A stretch of DNA of 64,000 nt from Demequina mangrovi (GCF_000759715.1 NZ_BBLU01000007.1:42979-106978); one strand, 5' to 3'. Numbered from the stretch's first letter, positions 45,206 through 53,647 are shown. Notes: generated by a model from the sequence alone, not told the origin. A program made the numbers and translations.

Positions 45206-45850
45206 TCAGGTCGCCGCGATCTTCTCCGCGTACTCGACGAGGTCGGTCGCGGTGGCGCCGCCGCCCAGCGTGTAAGCGTCGCCGGAGTCGTCGATCACCA
45301 GCACGGTCGCCTGCGCCGCGACGTCGAAGCGCTTCCAGATCTCCCCGTCGAGGTCCACGATGTGCGTCATGCCCGTGACCCCGGAGTTGTCGACGAACTC
45401 CTGCATGTAGTCGAGGTCGTCCGACATGCCGGCGACGCCGACCACCTCGACGCCCTCTGGCATCTGCGGCAGCGCCTCGATGAACTCGCCGGCCTCCGCG
45501 TAGCACGTGGGGCACCACGGCGCCCAGAACCACAGGATCACGTCCGTGTCGTCGATCGACAGCCCGTCGAACTCGCCGCCGTCGAGCGTCGCGCCCGTGA
45601 ACGCGAAGGCGTTGTCGGGGTCGGGCTCCGCGGCCATCGACTCGTCGCCGGCATCGTCCGAGCCCGCCGAGTCCTCGGCCATGGCCTCGTCGCTCGACTC
45701 GTGATCCGTCATCGCGTCGGCGGTCGCCGTGGCCTCCATGGCGCCGTCGGACGGCTCCATGCCGTCCCCCGCACCGGCGTCGCCGTCGCTCGCGCATCCC
45801 GCCAGCAGGAGCGCTCCGGCCGCCGCCGCCAGCATCGTCGTCTGTCGCAT
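45206..45850 (-). CDS. Thioredoxin-like (TlpA-type) lipoprotein
   Basis: The 214-residue protein has a signal peptide and lipobox LLAGC (Cys19), then an acidic Met/Ser/Asp-rich linker (20-80) and a thioredoxin fold with WFWAPWCPTC (Cys113, Cys116). It probably reduces or exchanges disulfides outside the membrane and could draw electrons from CcdA. The start has GGAGG 8 nt upstream. Confidence 0.88.
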   Translation of the reverse strand: MRQTTMLAAAAGALLLAGCASDGDAGAGDGMEPSDGAMEATATADAMTDHESSDEAMAEDSAGSDDAGDESMAAEPDPDNAFAFTGATLDGGEFDGLSIDDTDVILWFWAPWCPTCYAEAGEFIEALPQMPEGVEVVGVAGMSDDLDYMQEFVDNSGVTGMTHIVDLDGEIWKRFDVAAQATVLVIDDSGDAYTLGGGATATDLVEYAEKIAAT

Positions 45851-45932
45851 GTTCCCATCCTCCACCTCGTCCGGACCGATACGCGAATGGCGTTCGGAGC
45901 GCCCGAGAGGATGGATGGGTTCAGGGGACGGA

Positions 45933-47318
45933 CTAGTAGCCTCCGCCGTCGCTGGCCATGTCCGTGAAGTGCGCGTAGTCCTTGCGGAACGCGACCTCGA
46001 TGGTGTCCGTGGGTCCCGCACGGTGCTTGGCGACGATGAAGTCGGCCTCGCCCGGACGGTTCTCACGGTCGTAGACGTCCTCGCGGTGGAGCAGGATCAC
46101 GATGTCCGCGTCCTGCTCGATCGCGCCGGACTCACGCATGTCGGACAGCATCGGCTTCTTGTCGCCGCGCTGCTCGGAGCCACGGTTGAGCTGCGAGATC
46201 GCGATGACCGGCGCCTCGACCTCCTTCGCGAGCAGCTTGAGCGCACGCGAGAACTCGGAGACCTCCTGCTGGCGCGACTCGACCTTGCGGCCCGAGGTCA
46301 TGAGCTGGAGGTAGTCGACCACGATGAGCTTGAGGTCGTGCTGCTGCTTGAGGCGGCGGCACTTCGCGCGGATCTCCATGAGCGACATGTTGGGGCTGTC
46401 GTCGATGAAGAGCGGAGCCTTCGCCACCGTCGCGGCGGTCTGCGCGAGGCGCTCCCAGTCGCTGGGGCCCATCGGGCCCTTGGTGAGGTTGGAGAGCTTG
46501 ACGCTCGCCTCGGCCGAGAGCATGCGCTTGGTGATCTCCTCGCGGCTCATCTCGAGCGAGAAGATGACGGCGGTCTGGTTGTGGTGGATCGCGCACGAGC
46601 GGGCGATGTCGAGGCCCAGCGTCGACTTTCCGACCGCGGGTCGCGCCGCGAGGACGACCATCTGGCCCGGCTGGAGCCCGCCGGTGAGGTCGTCGAGCGC
46701 CCGGAAGCCGGTGGGGACGCCGCGCATGGAGCCGTCGCGGGACGAGGCGGCGTCGACCTCCTCGAGGGTCCGCTCCATGATCTCGCCGATCGCGAGGTAG
46801 TCCTCGGAGTTGCGGCGCTCCGTCACGGCGAAGATCTCCGACGACGCGGCGTCGACGATCTGGTCGACCTCCGCGCCCTCGCCGTCGTAGCCGAGGTTGG
46901 CGATGCGCGTGCCGGCCTCGACCAGCTTGCGCAGGATCGCCTGCTCGCGGACGATGCGGGCGTAGTAGCCCGCGGACGCCGCCGACGGCACCAGCGAGAT
47001 GACGGTGTGGAGGTACTCGGCACCGCCTACCTTCGACAGCTCGCCCTGGCGCTGCAGCTCGGCGCTGACGGTGAGCGCGTCGACCGGGTCGCCGGCGTTG
47101 TAGAGCTTCACCGCGACATGGAAGATCGTCTCGTGCGCCGGCTTGTAGAAGTCGTCGCCGCGGATCTCCTCGATGACGTCCGCCATCGCGTCCTTCGACA
47201 GCAGCATCGCGCCGATGACGCTCTGCTCGGCCTCGAGGTTCTGCGGGGGCAGGCGGTCGAAGCTGTTGCGGGGACCGGGGTCGGAGCCGTACGCGGCCTC
47301 GAGCTCGTCGACGGACAT
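45933..47318 (-). CDS. dnaB: Replicative DNA helicase
   Basis: DnaB unwinds DNA at the replication fork. The 461-residue protein has the N-terminal DnaB domain (PPQNLEAEQSVIGAML at about 25-40), Walker A ARPAVGKST at about 225-233, and the IVVDYLQLM Walker B and GSEQR segments. The length is normal and no intein is present. GAGGAG lies about 6 nt before the ATG. It ends the block rpsF-ssb-rpsR-rplI-dnaB, here interrupted by a DUF559 gene. Confidence 0.97.
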   Translation of the reverse strand: MSVDELEAAYGSDPGPRNSFDRLPPQNLEAEQSVIGAMLLSKDAMADVIEEIRGDDFYKPAHETIFHVAVKLYNAGDPVDALTVSAELQRQGELSKVGGAEYLHTVISLVPSAASAGYYARIVREQAILRKLVEAGTRIANLGYDGEGAEVDQIVDAASSEIFAVTERRNSEDYLAIGEIMERTLEEVDAASSRDGSMRGVPTGFRALDDLTGGLQPGQMVVLAARPAVGKSTLGLDIARSCAIHHNQTAVIFSLEMSREEITKRMLSAEASVKLSNLTKGPMGPSDWERLAQTAATVAKAPLFIDDSPNMSLMEIRAKCRRLKQQHDLKLIVVDYLQLMTSGRKVESRQQEVSEFSRALKLLAKEVEAPVIAISQLNRGSEQRGDKKPMLSDMRESGAIEQDADIVILLHREDVYDRENRPGEADFIVAKHRAGPTDTIEVAFRKDYAHFTDMASDGGGY

Positions 47319-47441
47319 GTCGCTCCTCTCCCTTCGTTGCCGGACAGTGTCTCTCCGGGGTCTGACACCGGCGCGGAACCGGGTCAGACACGCGAATGTA
47401 GGTGCCGCCGAGCGGCGCCACAAATCGAGCGGAGGGCGCTC

Positions 47442-47604
47442 CGTGGACAACCCGTGGAGAACTGTGGACGGGCCGTGGATGGGCCCGGGACGACCCGTGG
47501 ACAACCCACGGGCACGGGTGTGGACAAGGATGTGGATGACACGTCTCGAAACCGGCGAAGAAGGCGGCTACCTGGGGCCTTTGTGCGCTCTTGATTGTGG
47601 ACAA
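47442..47604. promoter_or_regulatory. Cluster of DnaA-box-like 9-mers upstream of dnaB
   Basis: The region holds TGTGGACAA at 47519-47527 and 47596-47604 (exact complements of TTGTCCACA), CGTGGACAA at 47442-47450 and 47496-47504, and weaker copies TGTGGACGG (47463-47471) and TGTGGATGA (47531-47539). All run in the same direction. It lies 124-286 bp before the dnaB start. No AT-rich unwinding region is seen. Confidence 0.6.
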
Positions 47605-47720
47605 CTCATGGACGGGAAGTCCCCGGCGTGTCGCACCTCGGGCGTGTCGCGCCAGCGTGCCGAAACTCTGACAATTCGGACGCGCGGAGGGGGTGGCATG
47701 CCTCCGGTCCGCACTCTCTT

Positions 47721-47776
47721 GTGGGCGCTCGGGCAATGCGATCGGCCCGGATCGCGCTGCCGAACCGCACACTTGG
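47721..47776 (+). repeat. Direct repeat, left copy beside DUF559 gene
   Basis: About 55 bp beginning GTGGGCGCTCGGGC, containing TGCGATCGGCCCG and ending CTTGGC. About three quarters of positions match the copy at 48885-48938, in the same orientation. Confidence 0.6.
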
Positions 47777-47814
47777 CGAAGCACGAGCGACGCGATGCCC
47801 GGTGGGCCGCAACG

Positions 47815-48756
47815 TCAGCGTCGGCCGCGCACCGGCTGTCGGAGGCGGCCATCGATGGTGCGGTCGGCCTGACGCCGGCACCAGTCCGGCCTGTCGCGCA
47901 GGTCGCGGAACAGGAAGCGAAGCGTGAGATAACCCTCGGCGGCGAGCTCGGCGCTTCGCTCGTCGTCGCGCGCCACCGCGAGAGTTCCGGTGTGGTGGCG
48001 TTCGCTGTCCACCTCGATGGCCACCCGAGCGTCCCGATGCAGGAGGTCCACGGGCCGGCGCCGCCCCTGGGCCACGACGACCACCTGACGCTCGAGCACC
48101 CGATCGCGCGGGCGGTTGAACACCTCGCGCCGTGCCATGACCTCGCCTGGCGAGTGCGCACCATCCTGGAACTCGGCGAGGATCGCGTCGAGAGCGCGCC
48201 GGCCAGGCACACGCGCGATCCGCGCCGCGGCGTCGGCGACCTGCCGAGGAGTCGCGATGCCCAGCCAGAGCACCTCGTAGAGCAGGCCTTTGCGAGCCGA
48301 CGGCGCCGCACGGCTCCACGCGTCGATCACCGCATCCTCGCGGGTCAGCGCCTCGCATCCGTAGGCGGAGGTGGTGTTCCGGGGCGGCGTGCGTCGTCGC
48401 ACCCAGAGCCACGGCACCGTCGGGGCGTGGGTGCCGTGCGGCATCACCGCCTCGACACGCTCGGGCATCGGGAACGCGTGGTCGTAGACGTGGAGCGCGG
48501 AACGCCCGGCGATGAGGATCCGTCCGCCGGCCACCAGGGTGACGGCGTGGCAGCGTACTGCGTGAGAGTTCGCCACCGCGCGCGGCGCGTAGACACCGGG
48601 CAGCACCCGCACCAGCGCTCGGGCCTCCACCGCGCGCTCGAACAGGTGCTCGCCGAGCGCGACGACCAGCGTCGCGCGCAGCGACGCTCGGCGCGCGGAC
48701 GTCAGCTCACCGGTCACCCGGGCCAACCGGGCCTCGATCTCCGCACGCGTGGTCAC
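47815..48756 (-). CDS. AbiEi-like / DUF559 endonuclease-like protein
   Basis: The protein has 313 residues from a GTG with AGGA 8 nt upstream; an ATG at 48765 is possible. The N-terminal part has a winged-helix segment with RVLPGVYAPRAV, as in AbiEi-type antitoxins. The C-terminal part is a DUF559/Vsr-like fold with IEVDSERHHTG, and FLFRDLRDRPDWCRR near the end, with the acidic and His residues of that nuclease-like fold. No AbiEii partner toxin is adjacent. It is related to the gene at 62846-63799 and is flanked by direct repeats. The function is unknown. Confidence 0.78.
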   Translation of the reverse strand: MTTRAEIEARLARVTGELTSARRASLRATLVVALGEHLFERAVEARALVRVLPGVYAPRAVANSHAVRCHAVTLVAGGRILIAGRSALHVYDHAFPMPERVEAVMPHGTHAPTVPWLWVRRRTPPRNTTSAYGCEALTREDAVIDAWSRAAPSARKGLLYEVLWLGIATPRQVADAAARIARVPGRRALDAILAEFQDGAHSPGEVMARREVFNRPRDRVLERQVVVVAQGRRRPVDLLHRDARVAIEVDSERHHTGTLAVARDDERSAELAAEGYLTLRFLFRDLRDRPDWCRRQADRTIDGRLRQPVRGRR

Positions 48757-48884
48757 GGCGCCCATCCTGCGCCGACGGAGCGGCATCAGGTGGCCCTCTC
48801 CACAGAGGGGGTCCGGTCCCGACGCGCACCCGCGCCTGTGGACCGCACCCCCGCATCGCCCCGCCCCCGGCACCCGCGCGCGTG

Positions 48885-48938
48885 GTGGGCGCCTCAGCAG
48901 TGCGATTCGGCCCGATAGCCCTGCCCAAGCGCCCAGTT
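48885..48938 (+). repeat. Direct repeat, right copy beside DUF559 gene
   Basis: About 54 bp beginning GTGGGCGCCTCAGC, containing TGCGATTCGGCCCG and ending GTTGAC. It is the counterpart of the copy at 47721-47776, in the same orientation, on the other side of the gene. Confidence 0.6.
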
Positions 48939-48943
48939 GACGA

Positions 48944-49063
48944 TGCGGCGCGGAGCGAGCGGGTGCGGCGCGGAGCGAGCGGGTGCGGCGCGGAGCGAGC
49001 GGGTGCGGCGCGGAGCGAGCGGGTGCGGCGCGGAGCGAGCGGGCGCGGCGCGGAGCGAGCGGG
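48944..49063. repeat. Tandem repeat, 20 bp x 6
   Basis: The unit TGCGGCGCGGAGCGAGCGGG is present five times without change and once with C for the first T, followed by a partial seventh copy. Such a minisatellite may vary in copy number between strains. Confidence 0.92.
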
Positions 49064-49091
49064 CGCGGCGGGGGAGGTGCGGGTACGAGGA

Positions 49092-49124
49092 AGGCCCGGC
49101 CCCCGCGAAGCGGGAACCGGGCCT
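49092..49124 (-). terminator. Terminator hairpin after rplI
   Basis: AGGCCCGG and CCCGC pair with GCGGG and CCGGGCCT around a short GAA loop. It lies about 20 bp past the rplI stop, at the end of the ribosomal-protein operon. Confidence 0.75.
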
Positions 49125-49145
49125 CTCGACCTGGAGAACCAGGAA

Positions 49146-49592
49146 CTACTTGGCGGCCACCACGTTGACGGTGACGGTCGCGGCCACGTCCGTGTGAAGG
49201 GAGACCTTCACCTGGTACTCGCCCAGCGCCTTGATGGGCTGCGCGATGTGGATGCGACGCTTGTCGACGGTCGCACGGTCGCCGATGGCGTCCGCGATGT
49301 CGGCGGGCGACACGGCGCCGAAGAGGCGACCGGCCTCGCCGGCCTTGACCGACACGGTGACGGGAGCCGACTGCAGCGCGTCGCGCGCAGCCTGGGCACC
49401 CTCGATGGTGGCGATCTCCTTGGCGCGGCGCGCCTGGCGGAGACCCTCGATCTGCTTCTCGGCGCCGGCCGACCACGGGGTGGCGAGCTTGCGCGGAACC
49501 AGGTAGTTGCGGGCGTAACCGTCCTTGACGTCGATGACGTCGCCGGCGATGCCGAGGCCGGAGACCTCGTGGGTCAGGATGACCTTAGCCAT
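49146..49592 (-). CDS. rplI: 50S ribosomal protein L9
   Basis: The 148-residue protein opens AKVILTHEVSGLGIAGDVIDV and contains GYARNYLVPRKLA, the L9 signature. It binds 23S rRNA near the L1 stalk. The start lies 15 nt after the rpsR stop. It is the last gene of the rpsF operon. Confidence 0.98.
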   Translation of the reverse strand: MAKVILTHEVSGLGIAGDVIDVKDGYARNYLVPRKLATPWSAGAEKQIEGLRQARRAKEIATIEGAQAARDALQSAPVTVSVKAGEAGRLFGAVSPADIADAIGDRATVDKRRIHIAQPIKALGEYQVKVSLHTDVAATVTVNVVAAK

Positions 49593-49607
49593 GTGAGGGA
49601 CCCCCGA

Positions 49608-49844
49608 TCAGCGGCCGGAGCCGGAGTAGGGAAGGAGCGCCATCTCGCGCGCGACCTTGATCGCGCGCGCGATCTCGCGCTGCTCCTGGACGGTGACACC
49701 GGTGACGCGGCGCGAACGGATCTTGCCGCGGTCGGAGATGAACTTGCGAAGCAGCGCGGTGTCCTTGTAGTCGACCGTCGTGACCTTGGCGGCCTTGAGC
49801 GGGTTGACCTTCTTGCGCGGCTTGCGGATGTCGTGCTTAGCCAT
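49608..49844 (-). CDS. rpsR: 30S ribosomal protein S18
   Basis: The 78-residue protein has the S18 core ([25 protein letters not shown] and [18 protein letters not shown]). It has no Cys, so it is the zinc-free form. AGGAG lies 8 nt before the ATG. S18 binds next to S6. Confidence 0.98.
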   Translation of the reverse strand: MAKHDIRKPRKKVNPLKAAKVTTVDYKDTALLRKFISDRGKIRSRRVTGVTVQEQREIARAIKVAREMALLPYSGSGR

Positions 49845-49873
49845 GTTGAAGACTCCTGAAGAAAAGTACCTGA

Positions 49874-50383
49874 TCAGAACGGCGGCTCGTCCGACGCCGG
49901 GGCCGTCGCCCACGGGTCGTTCGAGGAGCCGCCGGCCGGCGAGCTGCTGTAGCCACCGCCCTGGTTGCCGCCGCCGAAGCCGCCGCCGCCCCCGCCGCCG
50001 AAGCCGCCACCCTGGCCGCCGCGCTGCGTGCGCGTGACCTTGGCGGTGGCGTAGCGGAGGGAGGGGCCGACCTCGTCGACCTGCATCTCCATGACGGTGC
50101 GCTTCTCGCCGTTCTGCTCCCACGAGCGCGCCACGAGGCGGCCGGTGACGACGACGCGCATGCCCTTGGTGAGGGACTCGGCGACGTTCTCCGCGGCCTC
50201 ACGCCACAGGGAGCACCTCATGAACAGGGTGTCTCCGTCCTTCCACTCGTTCGACTGACGGTCGAACGTGCGGGGGGTGGACGCCACCGTGAAGTTGACG
50301 ACGGCCGCGCCGGAGGAGATGAAGCGAAGCTCCGGGTCTCCGGTGAGGTTGCCGACCACGGTGATCTGAGTGTCGCCTGCCAT
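49874..50383 (-). CDS. ssb: Single-stranded DNA-binding protein
   Basis: The 169-residue protein has an OB fold ([17 protein letters not shown], then [25 protein letters not shown]), a Gly-rich linker and an acidic tail ending DEPPF that binds partner proteins. It coats single-stranded DNA at replication and repair. It lies between rpsF and rpsR. Confidence 0.97.
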   Translation of the reverse strand: MAGDTQITVVGNLTGDPELRFISSGAAVVNFTVASTPRTFDRQSNEWKDGDTLFMRCSLWREAAENVAESLTKGMRVVVTGRLVARSWEQNGEKRTVMEMQVDEVGPSLRYATAKVTRTQRGGQGGGFGGGGGGGFGGGNQGGGYSSSPAGGSSNDPWATAPASDEPPF

Positions 50384-50439
50384 GTTGTGTTCCCCTTGGT
50401 TACGTGTGAGTGCTGGTGAGAGTCGGGAGAGAGCAGCCC

Positions 50440-50730
50440 TTAGCGGGCGTCCGGACGGAGCAGCTTGGTGCGGAGGATGGTCTCGTTGAGACCCAGCTGG
50501 CGCTCCAGCTCCTTCGCGGTGGCGGACTCCGAGGTGAAGTTCACAACGGCGTAGATGCCGTCATTCTTCTTCTTGATCGGGTAGGCCAGACGACGACGGC
50601 CCCAGATGTCGAGCTTGTCGACGGTGCCCTTGTCGTTCGTGATGACCTGAAGGTACTTGTCGAGCGACGGGGTCACCGTGCGCTCGTCGATCTCAGGGTC
50701 GAGGATGATCATCATCTCGTACTGACGCAT
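50440..50730 (-). CDS. rpsF: 30S ribosomal protein S6
   Basis: The 96-residue protein opens [19 protein letters not shown] and contains [24 protein letters not shown], the S6 signature. GAGGAGG lies upstream. It pairs with S18, and in many bacteria the S6-S18 pair represses this operon by binding its leader. Confidence 0.98.
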   Translation of the reverse strand: MRQYEMMIILDPEIDERTVTPSLDKYLQVITNDKGTVDKLDIWGRRRLAYPIKKKNDGIYAVVNFTSESATAKELERQLGLNETILRTKLLRPDAR

Positions 50731-50733
50731 CTA

Positions 50734-50784
50734 TACCCACCTCCTCTGGACTCATGCGGCCACGGACGTTCCGTGGCAGGAGGG
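50734..50784 (-). promoter_or_regulatory. rpsF leader with hairpin and anti-Shine-Dalgarno
   Basis: A perfect 7-bp stem (GCCACGG/CCGTGGC, loop ACGTT, 50759-50777) lies about 28 nt before the rpsF start. Just upstream of it, CCCTCCT (50778-50784 on the minus strand) is complementary to the AGGAGG ribosome site. This may be the S6:S18 autoregulatory leader, but I cannot compare it with the known consensus. Confidence 0.5.
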
Positions 50785-50790
50785 TTGATG

Positions 50791-50833
50791 CTGTCGCGCC
50801 TCGCTCACCGGTGGGCGAGGGAGAACGCGACAG
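50791..50833. other. Long interrupted hairpin in the rpsF / ATP-grasp gap
   Basis: CTGTCGCG (50791-50798) pairs with CGCGACAG (50826-50833), and inside it CTCGC pairs with GCGAG. It lies in the 200-bp space between the two divergent genes and may be part of the rpsF leader or a protein site. Confidence 0.4.
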
Positions 50834-50931
50834 CACAGGATACCGTCCAGGAGGGACGATGCGCCAGTAGGAGTCCCAGGCGCCCACGATGCTCCCCCGT
50901 AGACTGGCACGGCGCAACGGAAGGGGTGCAG

Positions 50932-52233
50932 GTGAAGCAGGTACTCGTCGTCGGACTGGGTGGGGACATCGGCACCTACGCGTTCCAACGCGCGGCGCAC
51001 GAGCGCTTCAGCTGGCGCTCCCTCGTGCTGTCGCCGCGGGTCACCACGTTCGGCCGCTACTCGCGCCTCGCCGAGTGGGTGATCGAGCCCGACGTCTTCA
51101 CCCCCGAGACCCTGCTCGCACGCCTCGACGAGATCGCCGCGACGCACCCGGACCACGAGCTGCTGCTCTTCACCAACCTCGACTGGCACGTGCGCGTGCT
51201 CGCCGAGCATCGTGACCGGATCGACCCGCGCTGGCTGCTCCCCTTCCCGGACGTCGACACGTTCGACCGCGTCTCGTCCAAGGTCGCCTTCGCGGCGGCG
51301 TGCGACGAGGTGGGCATCCGCACGCCGTTCACGGTCGCCGTCGGCTTCACGGGGGACGATGCGCCGGCGGACGATGCTCCCGCCGAGGACGGCGCGCACG
51401 TCGCGGTCGCTCCGGCGGAGGCCGTCGAGCGCGTCCGCGCCGCGGGTCTCGAGTACCCGGTCATCGGCAAGCCGTCCAACAGCGCGGACTGGTTCAAGGC
51501 GAGCTTCCCCGGCAAGCAGAAGATCCACCACTTCACCTCCGAGGCGGAGATGGTCGAGGTCCTCGGCCACCTCGAGCGCCTCGGCTACCCGAGCGAGTTC
51601 CTGGTCCAGGAGTTCGTGCCCGGCGACGAGACCTGCATGCGCTCCCTCACCGCGTACCGCTCGCGGGACGGCGAGGTCACCCTCGTGGGCGGCGGGCAGG
51701 TGCTGCTCGAGGAGCACACCCCCGGCACGCTCGGCATCCCGGCGGCCATCCTCACCCAGGTGGATCAGGAGGCCTTCGACGCGGCGGCCCGCTTCCTCGA
51801 TCACACCGGCTACTTCGGCTTCGCGAACTTCGACTACAAGGTGAGCTCGCGCACGGGCGAGCAGGTCTTCTTCGAGGCCAACCCGCGCATCGGCCGCAAC
51901 AACTTCTACGTCACCGCGGCGGGCGTCAACGTCGCCGAGGTGGTCGCCCGCGACCTGCTTCCCGGCCACGTCGACGGGGAGGCCCCGCCGCGCACGCCGC
52001 CGCGCGAGGTCCTCTACTCGGTGGTGCCGTTCCGGGTGCTGCTGCGTTACCTCCTCGACCCCGCGCTGCGTGAGCGCGTCATCCGCGCGAAGAAGGCGCA
52101 CGGCGTCTTCCACCCGCTGCGCTACCGCGGCGACCGGAACCTCAAGCGACGCCTCTACGTGCGCGCGCTCGACGTGCGGCTGGTGATGAAGTACCGCGAG
52201 CACTACCCGCGACCGACGGAGAGCGGGTTCTGA
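50932..52233 (+). CDS. ATP-grasp carboxylate-amine ligase, first of a pair
   Basis: The 433-residue protein has a Rossmann-like start (VLVVGLGGDIG), a central ATP-grasp domain (YPVIGKPSNSADWFKA with the ATP-binding Lys; QEFVPGDE) and the metal-binding FFEANPRIGRNNFYVTAAG. This resembles COG3919. The GTG start has GGAAGGGG about 6 nt upstream, after a TAGACT promoter element. A role in adding a D-amino acid to the peptidoglycan bridge is possible, by analogy with D-aspartate ligases. Confidence 0.8.
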   Translation: MKQVLVVGLGGDIGTYAFQRAAHERFSWRSLVLSPRVTTFGRYSRLAEWVIEPDVFTPETLLARLDEIAATHPDHELLLFTNLDWHVRVLAEHRDRIDPRWLLPFPDVDTFDRVSSKVAFAAACDEVGIRTPFTVAVGFTGDDAPADDAPAEDGAHVAVAPAEAVERVRAAGLEYPVIGKPSNSADWFKASFPGKQKIHHFTSEAEMVEVLGHLERLGYPSEFLVQEFVPGDETCMRSLTAYRSRDGEVTLVGGGQVLLEEHTPGTLGIPAAILTQVDQEAFDAAARFLDHTGYFGFANFDYKVSSRTGEQVFFEANPRIGRNNFYVTAAGVNVAEVVARDLLPGHVDGEAPPRTPPREVLYSVVPFRVLLRYLLDPALRERVIRAKKAHGVFHPLRYRGDRNLKRRLYVRALDVRLVMKYREHYPRPTESGF

Positions 52234-53552
52234 TGGCGCGCTTCCCCTACCGCCCGCTGCTGGGCGACCGCACGCTCGTGCCCGTGGTGCTGGGCGGCGA
52301 CATCGGCGGCTACTCGATCGCGCGGGCCTTCTACGAGGCCTTCGGCGTGCGCAGCCTGCTCATGAGCGCGACCCTCAACGGCATCGTCCGCGACTCCGCG
52401 ATGATCGAGAACGTGGTGGTCCCCGAGATGGACGACCCCGACGTCATGGTCCGCGAGATGCTGCGCCTCGCCGAGGAGCGGCCCGGCGCGGACCTCATCG
52501 CGGTCGCGTCCGTCGACTGGCTGGTCCGCTCCCTCATCGAGCGCAAGGCGGACCTCGCACACGCCTACGCGATCCCCTACGTCGACGTGGAGCTGCTCGA
52601 CACGGTCACGAGCAAGGACTCGTTCTCCGACCTGTGCCGCGAGCACGGGCTCGCCCACCCGCGCTCCGTGGTGGTGGACCTCGCGAAGGGACCGGAGGTC
52701 GACACGGGCGACCTCGAGTTCCCCGTCATCGCCAAGGCCGACGACTCCGCGGCGTATCACGCGATCGAGTTCGAGGGGAAGGAGAAGGTCTTCACCGTCC
52801 CCTCCCCCGAGGCGCTCACCGCGCTGCTGACGCGGATCCACGAGGCCGGCTACCGCGACGAGTTCGTGGTCCAGGACCTCATCCCTGGCGACGACGCCGG
52901 GCTGAGGATCCTCAACACGTACGTCGGCCTCGACGGCAAGGCCGCCTTCACGGTCTACGGGCACGTCCTGCTCCAGGAGCACCTGCCGGGCACCGTGGGC
53001 AACTCCTCCGTGGTGCTCACGATCGAGGAGCCGGAGGAGGTCGCGAAGGTCGAGCGGCTGCTCGAGGCGATCGGCTGGCGCGGCTTCGCGAGCCTCGACA
53101 TGAAGGTGGACCCGCGCACGGGCGAGACCGTGTACTTCGAGCTCAACCCGCGGCTCAGCCGCTCGAACTTCTTCGTCACCGGCGCCGGGATCAACCCCGC
53201 GGTGGCGTACGTGCGCGAGCACGTCCTGGGCCTGCCCGCGATCGACGACGCGTACCCGCCGCAGCAGCGGCAGACGCTGTTCACCATCCTCCCGAGGCCG
53301 CTGGTGATGCGGTACCTCATCGACAAGGACACCCGCACGCTCGCACGCCGCCTGTACCGCCGGCGCCGGGTGTCGCATGCGCTGTGGAGCCGTGCCGAGC
53401 GCGCCCCGCGCCGGATCGCGTACCTCGCGGCGCATCAGCTCAACCACGTGCGCAAGTACCGCCGCTGGTACCCGCGCACGGCGCAGGCCGCCGAGCGCGC
53501 CTCGATCGCGGGGATGCCGCACGAGGGCCGCGCGGTGCGCGGCGCCGACTGA
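52233..53552 (+). CDS. ATP-grasp carboxylate-amine ligase, second of a pair
   Basis: The 439-residue protein is a paralogue of the preceding gene: VVLGGDIGGYSIARAFYE, FPVIAKADDSAAYHAI, QDLIPGDDAG and YFELNPRLSRSNFFVTGAG all match in order. Its start overlaps the previous stop (TGATG). The C-terminal 90 residues are basic, with no membrane segment. The two may add successive residues of one product, or form a heterodimer. Confidence 0.8.
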   Translation: MARFPYRPLLGDRTLVPVVLGGDIGGYSIARAFYEAFGVRSLLMSATLNGIVRDSAMIENVVVPEMDDPDVMVREMLRLAEERPGADLIAVASVDWLVRSLIERKADLAHAYAIPYVDVELLDTVTSKDSFSDLCREHGLAHPRSVVVDLAKGPEVDTGDLEFPVIAKADDSAAYHAIEFEGKEKVFTVPSPEALTALLTRIHEAGYRDEFVVQDLIPGDDAGLRILNTYVGLDGKAAFTVYGHVLLQEHLPGTVGNSSVVLTIEEPEEVAKVERLLEAIGWRGFASLDMKVDPRTGETVYFELNPRLSRSNFFVTGAGINPAVAYVREHVLGLPAIDDAYPPQQRQTLFTILPRPLVMRYLIDKDTRTLARRLYRRRRVSHALWSRAERAPRRIAYLAAHQLNHVRKYRRWYPRTAQAAERASIAGMPHEGRAVRGAD

Positions 53553-53613
53553 AGCCCGACCTCCTGAAGGGACGATGCCGCGGCGACCGCCGCATCGTCC
53601 CCCGGGACGCGGA

Positions 53614-53647
53614 AAGCCCGGGCCCCCCTCAGCGGGGGCCCGGGCTT
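53614..53647. terminator. Bidirectional terminator between ligases and ino1
   Basis: A 14-bp perfect stem (AAGCCCGGGCCCCC with its complement) encloses a 6-nt loop, between two convergent genes. Confidence 0.85.

Larger units (their letters stand above)
47319..47814. other. Gene-free stretch between dnaB and the DUF559 gene
   Basis: The 496-bp stretch contains the DnaA-box-like cluster and, at 47721-47776, one copy of a repeat that recurs at 48885-48938. No plausible gene is seen. It probably also holds the dnaB promoter. Confidence 0.7.
48766..49145. other. Gene-free stretch between DUF559 gene and rplI
   Basis: The 380 bp holds the right-hand direct repeat, the 20-bp tandem repeat and the rplI terminator. 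Open frames there are translations of the tandem repeat and are not real genes. Confidence 0.75.

Noticed and set aside
47442..47604. Calling the DnaA-box cluster the chromosomal origin
   Set aside because: All boxes point the same way, there is no AT-rich unwinding region and dnaA/dnaN are not adjacent.
48937..49197. Open frames rich in Gly, Arg, Ala and Ser upstream of rplI
   Set aside because: They are translations of the 20-bp tandem repeat and of the antisense of rplI; no ribosome site or start fits.
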